Assembly (NCBI RefSeq): GCF_017569205.1
Contig: NZ_CP071870.1
Span: forward strand, 2,914,001 to 2,978,000
Length of the DNA: 64,000 nt
From: Propioniciclava sp. MC1595
Lineage (GTDB): Bacteria > Actinomycetota > Actinomycetes > Propionibacteriales > Propionibacteriaceae
Direction: 5' to 3'
Shown here: piece after piece, positions 58,172 through 64,000 of the stretch
How positions within the stretch are numbered: position 1 is the stretch's first letter
Layout of the letters: every line of letters begins with the position of its first letter
Notes under the pieces: model-generated
Database searches by the model: none
Told to the model about the DNA's origin: nothing
Seen by the model: only the letters and a program-made list of their open reading frames with translations
Made by a program: the position numbers and the translations under genes

Positions 58172-59224
58172 GTGAAGGCTTTCGGATTCCTCAGTTTCGG
58201 CCACTACGCCAGCGACCCGCGGCAGGGTCCTGATGCGAAGAGCATGCTCAAGGACGCCCTGGAGATCGCCCGCGGCGCGGACGAGCTCGGCGTCAACGGC
58301 GCCTACTTCCGGGTGCACCACTTCGCCCGCCAGGCCGCCGCACCGGTGCCGCTGCTCGCCGCCATCGCCGGCAGCACGAAGCGCATCGAGGTGGGCACCG
58401 GCGTCATCGACATGCGCTACGAGAACCCGCTGCACCTCGCCGAGGAACTGGGCGGCCTCGACCTGCTCTCCGACCAGCGCGTCGCGATCGGCATCAGCCG
58501 CGGCTCCCCAGAGCCGGCCCTGCGCGGCTGGGAGGCGTTCGGCTACACCGGCTCGACCGATCCCCGTGGCGCGGACATCGCCCGCGACAAGTTCGACCTG
58601 TTCCTGCGCGCGATCGACGGCGAGCGCCTCGCCGATGCGGACCCGCGCCAGTTCGGTCCGGGCCAGAAGCTCCGCATCGAGCCCCACGCTCCCGGGCTGC
58701 GCCAGCGCATCTGGTGGGGTGCCGGCACCCGCGACACCGCGGTGTGGGCCGCCCAGCAGGGCGTGAACCTGATGAGTTCCACGCTCGTCACCGAGGCGAC
58801 CGGCCAGACCTTGGGCGACCTGCAGGCCGAGCAGATCGACCGCTACCGCGAGGCGTTCGCCGAGGCCGGCCACGACTGGACGCCCCGCGTCTCGGTCAGC
58901 CGCAGCATCTTCCCGATCGTCGACGAAGCCGACCAGATGTGGCTGCAGCTGCGCCGCGCGGAGGGCTCGGACCAGATCGGCGTCATCGACGGCTTCCGCT
59001 CGACGTTCGGCCGCTCCTACATCGACACCCCCGACCGGCTGGTCGAGCAGCTCAGGGAGGACGCCGCCGTCATGGCCGCCGACACCCTGATGCTGACGAT
59101 CCCCAGCCAGCTCGGGCCCGAGGCGAACCTGCGCATCCTGGCCAACTTCGCCGAGCACGTTGCCCCCGCGCTGGGCTGGAAGCCCAACACCGAGGGCCCG
59201 GTCGCCGGCTACCCGCTGGCCTGA
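58172..59224 (+). CDS. LLM-class flavin-dependent oxidoreductase
   Basis: 350 residues. Luciferase-like barrel with GADELGVNGAYFRVHHF, then KRIEVGTGVIDMRYENPL and DQRVAIGISRGSPEPAL. FMN or F420 use cannot be decided. GTG at 58172 has no clear ribosome site; the 139-nt gap after the HNH gene contains short GC-rich inverted repeats. Its end overlaps mpg by 16 nt. Confidence 0.9.
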   Translation: MKAFGFLSFGHYASDPRQGPDAKSMLKDALEIARGADELGVNGAYFRVHHFARQAAAPVPLLAAIAGSTKRIEVGTGVIDMRYENPLHLAEELGGLDLLSDQRVAIGISRGSPEPALRGWEAFGYTGSTDPRGADIARDKFDLFLRAIDGERLADADPRQFGPGQKLRIEPHAPGLRQRIWWGAGTRDTAVWAAQQGVNLMSSTLVTEATGQTLGDLQAEQIDRYREAFAEAGHDWTPRVSVSRSIFPIVDEADQMWLQLRRAEGSDQIGVIDGFRSTFGRSYIDTPDRLVEQLREDAAVMAADTLMLTIPSQLGPEANLRILANFAEHVAPALGWKPNTEGPVAGYPLA

Positions 59225-59817
59225 CCCGGGTCGACGAGTCGTGCGGCCGGGTGCAGCTTGGCCGCCGACACGGCGGCCGAGGCCGGGTCCCAGAACCGCC
59301 ACGGCCGGTCGAACGCCCGGGACACGTTGACGCGCACCCCGGACGCCACGGCGTCCGGGGGCGTACCGGGGCCCAGCGACCAGTTGGCCGCCCCCACCCC
59401 GAACGCGCCCAACTCGGCCCCGTCGTCCGCCCGGGTCACGCCGAGGGCGCGGCACAGGTTGCCGGGGCCGCGGGCGAGCCAGGCGTCCCGCACGCCCGGA
59501 CGCCGTGACCTCGCCTCCTCGAGCCCCGCCACCACCTCACCGGCCCGCAGCAGCACGGCGGACGCGACGCCAGCAGGCCCGCAGACCAGGTTCATGCAGG
59601 CGTGCCCGTGCATCGTGTACACGTACACGTGCCCGGCCGGTCCGAACATGACGGCGTTGCGCGCGGTCGGTCCGCGCCACGCGTGCGAGGCGGGGTCGTC
59701 GGCGCCCTCGTAGGCCTCGACCTCGACGATCCGCACCGCCACGCCGCGCACCGTCAGGACGCACCCCACCAGCCCGGGAGCGACTTCCAGGGCGCGGCGG
59801 GTCAGGTCAGGCAGCAC
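59209..59817 (-). CDS. mpg: 3-methyladenine DNA glycosylase (AAG/MPG family)
   Basis: 202 residues. Matches human AAG-type Mpg: LVGCVLTVRGVAVRIVEVEAYEG with catalytic Glu, DPASHAWRG, PTARNAVMFGPAGHVYVY and the ARGPGNLCRALG block. Removes alkylated purines from DNA. GTG start at 59817 lies in the 3' end of the DUF2277 gene, so they are coupled. Confidence 0.92.
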   Translation of the reverse strand: MLPDLTRRALEVAPGLVGCVLTVRGVAVRIVEVEAYEGADDPASHAWRGPTARNAVMFGPAGHVYVYTMHGHACMNLVCGPAGVASAVLLRAGEVVAGLEEARSRRPGVRDAWLARGPGNLCRALGVTRADDGAELGAFGVGAANWSLGPGTPPDAVASGVRVNVSRAFDRPWRFWDPASAAVSAAKLHPAARLVDPGQASG

Positions 59818-60079
59818 CGAAGCGTGCCGCGTTGCGGGCGCGGGCCTTCTCGCGCTCGACCTCGCGGTCCTTGGGTGCGGCGGTCGTGGACAGCGACGCG
59901 ATCAGCTTCTGGGTCGCCGCCTCGATCTCGGCGACCGCGGCGTCGAAGGCGGCGGTGTTGGCGATCGAGGGCTTGTTCATGCCGCTGATCTTGCGGACGT
60001 ACTGCAGCGCCGCCTCGTGCACCTCGTCGGGGTAGGCGGGTGGTTCGAAGTTGAACAGCGGACGAATGTTGCGGCACAT
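59807..60079 (-). CDS. DUF2277 family protein
   Basis: 90 residues: MCRNIRPLFNFEPPAYPDEV, then AALQYVRKISGMNKPS, helical tail ending ARARNAARFG. DUF2277 is a small conserved actinobacterial and proteobacterial family of unknown function. ATG at 60079; diverges from the GNAT gene with a 27-nt gap. Confidence 0.93.
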   Translation of the reverse strand: MCRNIRPLFNFEPPAYPDEVHEAALQYVRKISGMNKPSIANTAAFDAAVAEIEAATQKLIASLSTTAAPKDREVEREKARARNAARFGAA

Positions 60080-60106
60080 GGGGCCCACCCTGCCACGATG
60101 GGCCTT

Positions 60107-60967
60107 GTGACTGAACCCATCGCCACCACCGATCGCGCCGAACTCCTGACCTTCATCGTCGCCCAGCAGGCCTCCCCCGCCTCGGCGACGGCCTACCTCG
60201 GCGACGAGGCCGCCGGCGTGGAGGCCGAGCTGGAGGGCCTCGACCAGCCCTGGCTCGAGACCGCGCGCGTGATGCGCGACCAGGACGGCAAGCTCACCGC
60301 CGCCGCCCTCGCCGAGTGGGACACCGAGGTGGGCCGCGCCTGGGTCCACGGCCCGTGGGTGGCCGAGGGCCCCTTCGTCGAGGTCGGCGAGGCGCTGCTG
60401 CGCGCGGTGGCCACCCAGTGCCCGAAGGGCATCGGCGAGTACGAGTTCAGCGGCGACGTCGCGAACACGGGCATGTCCGACCTCGGCGCGCACCTGGGCT
60501 GGCGCGCGTCCAAGGTGAACCACGCCTACGAGGTGTCGGCCGATGCGATCACGCACTGGCCGTCGGTCGACGGCGTCCGGCTCGCGACCGAGGCCGACCT
60601 GCCCGCACTGGGGGCGCTGCACGGCTCGGAGTTCCCCAACACCTACGCCACGACCGCCCAGCTGCTCACCCGCCACACGACGCTGGTGGTCGAGCGGGGC
60701 GGCGCCGTGGTCGGCTACGCCTCCGGCCAACTGCAGGACGACGGGCACGCCTACATCGACTTCATGGCCGTGGACGCCGGCCACCGCGGCCTGGGCCTGG
60801 CCCGCGGCCTGCTGGGCGAGCTCGCCCGACTGCTGGCGGCGTCCGGCGCCCCCGGCAAGGTGCACCTCACGGTCGAGGACGACCGGGCCCCCGCCATCGC
60901 GCTCTACGAGTCGCTCGGCATGCGCCGGGCGATCTCGCTGCGCGGCTACCGCGGGCCGCTGGGGTAG
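60107..60967 (+). CDS. two-domain GNAT N-acetyltransferase
   Basis: 286 residues. Two GNAT-like halves: a degenerate N-terminal one (about 1-145) and a C-terminal one with the acetyl-CoA loop in DAGHRGLGLARGLLGELARLL (near 220-240) and YESLGMRRA. Architecture resembles mycothiol synthase, but key segments for MshD were not recognised. GTG at 60107; an ATG at 60098 is possible. Overlaps the GH1 gene by 22 nt. Confidence 0.82.
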   Translation: MTEPIATTDRAELLTFIVAQQASPASATAYLGDEAAGVEAELEGLDQPWLETARVMRDQDGKLTAAALAEWDTEVGRAWVHGPWVAEGPFVEVGEALLRAVATQCPKGIGEYEFSGDVANTGMSDLGAHLGWRASKVNHAYEVSADAITHWPSVDGVRLATEADLPALGALHGSEFPNTYATTAQLLTRHTTLVVERGGAVVGYASGQLQDDGHAYIDFMAVDAGHRGLGLARGLLGELARLLAASGAPGKVHLTVEDDRAPAIALYESLGMRRAISLRGYRGPLG

Positions 60968-62241
60968 GACTGCCCGGCGACGAACTCCTCGTACGTCGTC
61001 CGCGTCACGCCGCCGTCACGGATCACCGCGGCCAGGAACCGGCCCGAGTCGCGCACCGTGCGCTGCTGGGTCTCGTAGTCGAGCGCGACGATGCCGAAGC
61101 GCGGGCCCTCGCCCTCGCGCCACTCCCAGTTGTCGACGAAGCACCAGTGGTAGTAGCGCTCGAACGGCAGGTCGCTGGCCGCCATGGCCTGCAGGTGCTC
61201 GAACACGTACCGGCTGCGGAACGCGTCGGCGGCGTCCGCGGTGCCGTTCTCGGTGACCCAGATGGGGGCCGGGTAGCGGGCGTGCAGCTCGCGGGCCACC
61301 TCGACCAGCCCCTGCGGGTGCACCTCCCAGCCCAGGTCGTTGACCGGCGCGCCGGGGAACGTGCCGTCGGCCAGCCCCTTCACCGCGCTGCGCGCGTAGT
61401 AGTTGATGCCGAGGTAGTCGTAGTGCCGCCCGGGCGTGACGTCGGCGGGCTGGCGCCCGAGCAGGCGGGTGAACCGGCCGCCGAGCAGCGCATCGGCGAG
61501 GAGGTCCTGGAACAGGGCGCGGTCGAGCGCGGCCACCCCGCGGTGGAACGGGTTGCGCGGGTTCAGCGGCGCGAACACCCGCGCGTGGTGCGCGAAGCCG
61601 ACCTTCGCCTCGGGCTGCATCTCGTGGATGCGGTGGTAGGCGCGGCAGTGCGCGATCGCCATGTTCCGCAGGGTCGAACGCACGGCACCCCAGTCGCGGG
61701 TGGCGGGCGGCCCCTCCCCGAACAGGTGGGCCTGCACCGCGTACACGTTGGGCTCGTTGATCGTGACCCAGTCGGTGACGAGGCCGCCAAGGGCGTCCAC
61801 GACGACGTCGACGAGGTGCAGGAACCGGTCGACCGCGTGCGGGGCCGTCCAGCCGCCCAGCCCGGCGAACCAGGACGGGTGGCTGAAGTGGTGCAGCGTG
61901 ACGAGCGGCACGATCCCGGCGGCGCGGACGGCCGCGACCTCCTCGCGGTACCGGTCGAGGACCCCGCGATCCACCTCGCCGGGGCGCGGCTCGATGCGCG
62001 ACCACTCCACCGACATGCGGTAGGTCTGCAGGCCGAGCGACGCCATCAGGTCGGTGTCCTCGCGCCACCGGTTCCAATGGTCGGTGGCCCGCAGCGGGGT
62101 CGAGCCGTCGGCGATCGTCCCGGGGATCTGCGCCCAGTCGTACCAGCTGTTGTTGCGGTCCCCGCCCTCGATCTGCAGGGACGCCGTGGCCACCCCGACC
62201 AGCAGGTCGCGGGTGGTGAAGAGCATCTCGGACGCCGTCAC
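60946..62241 (-). CDS. family 1 glycoside hydrolase (beta-glucosidase-like)
   Basis: 431 residues. Acid/base Glu163 in VTINEPNVYA and nucleophile Glu331 in WVTENGTAD; YRMSVEWSRIEP and NWEWREGEGPRFGIV are also GH1-like. No signal peptide, so cytoplasmic. GTG at 62241 lies 4 nt after the DUF2207 stop; ATG at 62226 is an alternative. Substrate: a beta-glucoside, aryl or phospho form not decided. Confidence 0.92.
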   Translation of the reverse strand: MTASEMLFTTRDLLVGVATASLQIEGGDRNNSWYDWAQIPGTIADGSTPLRATDHWNRWREDTDLMASLGLQTYRMSVEWSRIEPRPGEVDRGVLDRYREEVAAVRAAGIVPLVTLHHFSHPSWFAGLGGWTAPHAVDRFLHLVDVVVDALGGLVTDWVTINEPNVYAVQAHLFGEGPPATRDWGAVRSTLRNMAIAHCRAYHRIHEMQPEAKVGFAHHARVFAPLNPRNPFHRGVAALDRALFQDLLADALLGGRFTRLLGRQPADVTPGRHYDYLGINYYARSAVKGLADGTFPGAPVNDLGWEVHPQGLVEVARELHARYPAPIWVTENGTADAADAFRSRYVFEHLQAMAASDLPFERYYHWCFVDNWEWREGEGPRFGIVALDYETQQRTVRDSGRFLAAVIRDGGVTRTTYEEFVAGQSYPSGPR

Positions 62242-62245
62242 GGGT

Positions 62246-64000
62246 TCACCAGCCCCCGCCGCCACCGCCACCGAAGCCGCCGCCGCCGGAGAAGCCGGAC
62301 CCGCCGGAGGACCCGGCCGTCGCCGCGGTCTGGGCCGAGACGGCCTGCTGCATCGACTCGCTCAGGGTGTGGGAGAGGTCGTTCATCGCCGAGGAGAAGT
62401 AGGCCCCTTGGTAGAGGCTGTGCCCCACGTACCAGTCGTCGTGCGGCGTGTAGCGACCCTCGGCGGCGAGCTGCTCGAAGATCTTCGCCCAGCGGTCGGC
62501 CACCCCGAAGATCGTCGCCCACGGCAGGTAGCGGGAGAACACGTCGACGCCCTCCTCGAACTTGATCTGGTCGGCCTCGGCGGTGCGCAGGTAGAGCTCG
62601 AAGCCCTTCGACTGGGCCAGCACGGCCGAACCCTCGGCGGTGCGGCGTCCGGCCTTGAACGCCAGCGGGGCGAGCACGAGGCCGGCGATGACGGGGGCCA
62701 GGCCGACGAGGCCGAGGCCGAACGCGAAGCCGAGCACGGCACCGACGGCGATGCCCGACAGCACGAGCAGGATCGCCCCGGCCAGCGCGAGGCCCTGCGC
62801 CGCCTGGGGGCTGCCCTTGAACCAGTGCAGGTCCTTGACCACGCGGTCGCTCAGCTTCTCGCGCGCCCCGGGCAGGAGCTTGTGGTAGCGCTTGTCGCGC
62901 AGGTCCTTCGTGGTGACCGAGCTCCCCCGCTTGAACAGGGTGTCGACGATGTGCTTCTCGGCGCGGGTCAGCTCGTCGGCGCTCTGCCGCTTCACGAACC
63001 GCCAGTGCTTGCCCTCCTCGACGATCTGGTAGTGCCCGCGGGCCGCCAGGTCGAGGATGGTCGCGGTCACGTCGACGTTGTCGGCCCGGGTGTCGAGCAG
63101 GACGCCGACCTCGCCCACGCGGGCGCCCTGCGGCGGGGTGAACTGCACGGCCACGGGGGCCTGCTTGGCGGACAGGCCCACGCGGGCCTGCTCGCCCGGC
63201 GCCGGCCGGACGCCCGGGGTCAGGCCGAGGTACACCTCGTCGCGCGACCAGCGCCGCGCCTTGAGCAGGACCGCGCCGATGCCCAGGACCGTCATGGCCG
63301 CGGTCAGGCCGACCGACAGCGGGGTCACGGGCAGGACGTTGCCGACGTGGTAGCGCTTGGTGATCCGCGGCTCGGCGCCGACGAACGTGCCCGCCGGGAA
63401 GCCGGCCACGACCTGGACGCCCTGGCCCGGCTCGAGGCCGGAGGCGTGGAAGCTGGCCGTCGAGGCGTCCGAGGTCGCCTCACAGGGCTGGTCGAAGCGC
63501 CGCCCCTCGAAGCACGCCACGCGCGTGATCCCGACCGGGCCGGTGACGGTCGTGGTGACGTCGTCGATGGGCACCTGCCAACCGGTGCCGATGACGTTCC
63601 AGTTGAACTCGTCCAGGCCGCTGGTCGCGTGCCGCGGCGCCAGCAGGCCGCGCGCGGTGTAGTTGATGACGTAGGTCTGGGTGCCGTCGACGCGCGTACC
63701 CTCGCGGCCGATGCGGATCACCTGGTTGCCCTCCTCGGTGGTCACGTACGTCTCGGCGGGCGCGCCGCTGGGGCTGGTCACCTCGCCGAGCGTGATGTCG
63801 ACCATCCGCCACTGGTCGGGGTTGCCCTCGACGCGCTGCTGGGTCGGCAGCGTGACGAACGGGCCGTGCCCGGCGCTGCGGCCGAAGTGGAAGTCGAACT
63901 CGATCCGGACGGTGCTCAGGCCGTCGGCCGCGACGTCGACGCGGGCGTCGTAGCGGGTGATCCGCCACTCGCGGGGGGTGTCGTCGTCGGCCTGGGCGCG
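62246..64000 (-). CDS. DUF2207 membrane protein, 5'-truncated by window edge
   Basis: 585 codons are open to the window end without a start or signal peptide, so the N-terminus lies outside. An external beta-rich DUF2207 domain (IDYTARG-like region YVINYTARGLLAPR) is followed by a span near VTPLSVGLTAAMTVLGIGAVLL, a cytoplasmic domain, two spans (LALAGAILLVLSGIAVGAVLG and LGLVGLAPVIAGLVLAPLA), and a C-terminal tail GGSGFSGGGGFGGGGGGGW. Gly-rich tails are typical. Function unknown, probably envelope. Confidence 0.9.
   Translation of the reverse strand, partial: RAQADDDTPREWRITRYDARVDVAADGLSTVRIEFDFHFGRSAGHGPFVTLPTQQRVEGNPDQWRMVDITLGEVTSPSGAPAETYVTTEEGNQVIRIGREGTRVDGTQTYVINYTARGLLAPRHATSGLDEFNWNVIGTGWQVPIDDVTTTVTGPVGITRVACFEGRRFDQPCEATSDASTASFHASGLEPGQGVQVVAGFPAGTFVGAEPRITKRYHVGNVLPVTPLSVGLTAAMTVLGIGAVLLKARRWSRDEVYLGLTPGVRPAPGEQARVGLSAKQAPVAVQFTPPQGARVGEVGVLLDTRADNVDVTATILDLAARGHYQIVEEGKHWRFVKRQSADELTRAEKHIVDTLFKRGSSVTTKDLRDKRYHKLLPGAREKLSDRVVKDLHWFKGSPQAAQGLALAGAILLVLSGIAVGAVLGFAFGLGLVGLAPVIAGLVLAPLAFKAGRRTAEGSAVLAQSKGFELYLRTAEADQIKFEEGVDVFSRYLPWATIFGVADRWAKIFEQLAAEGRYTPHDDWYVGHSLYQGAYFSSAMNDLSHTLSESMQQAVSAQTAATAGSSGGSGFSGGGGFGGGGGGGW

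Overview
The window looks like chromosomal DNA from a high-GC actinobacterium, most plausibly of the Propionibacteriaceae type. The markers are mycothione reductase, Lsr2, a DisA-RadA pair, the fused Nudix/histidine-phosphatase MutT1 beside polyphosphate kinase, a 13E12-type HNH/DUF222 gene, the bS22 mini-protein and many GTG starts. The genus is an inference and no rRNA or tRNA gene was seen. Many genes overlap their neighbour by the 4 nt ATGA or GTGA, and at least fourteen starts sit 6-7 nt after a TAnnnT hexamer, as expected for leaderless mRNAs.

Region by region. 1-6.2 kb: phosphate and polyphosphate (3' end of ppk, mutT1, a two-unit PHO box, pstSCAB). 6.2-11 kb: an AbiEi/DUF559-like gene bracketed by two related palindromes, a DUF2510 protein, a GH3 lipoprotein and mycothione reductase. 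11-15.8 kb, minus strand: a System II cytochrome c maturation operon (histidine phosphatase, resA, ccdA, resB, ccsB), preceded by a glutaredoxin-like gene and the 33-residue bS22 gene. 16-20.2 kb: proC-asd, a CPBP protease-like protein, a sugar isomerase-like protein and a glyoxalase-like protein. 20.3-24 kb: radA-disA-mutY. 24-27.1 kb: clpC and lsr2. 27.2-28.4 kb: a solitary NuoD-like protein. 28.4-34.1 kb: DUF3180-folK-folB-folP-folE-ftsH. 45.2-49.8 kb: hpt-tilS-zincin-dacB and, divergent, ppa.

The order from radA to ppa resembles the chromosome of Mycobacterium tuberculosis (recalled, not searched). Here an 11-kb block (about 34.1-45.2 kb) separates ftsH from hpt. It carries a small operon of membrane proteins with a winged-helix regulator and a repeat operator, an IS5-family element, an HTH/TlpA operon, a second complete System II cytochrome c maturation set, what looks like the 3' remnant of a multihaem cytochrome gene, and a divergent NarL-type two-component system.

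49.8-64 kb is more mixed: metallophosphoesterase, lipoprotein, amidotransferase, a three-unit 22-bp repeat, and a clear deletion scar in which the first ~72 codons of a LivK-type lipoprotein gene are joined out of frame to the last ~200 codons of an acyl-CoA ligase gene. Then come tetR, an alpha/beta hydrolase, adenosine deaminase, DinB, thioredoxin, the 13E12 HNH gene, a luciferase-like oxidoreductase, Mpg glycosylase, DUF2277, GNAT, a GH1 glucosidase and a DUF2207 membrane protein cut by the window edge.
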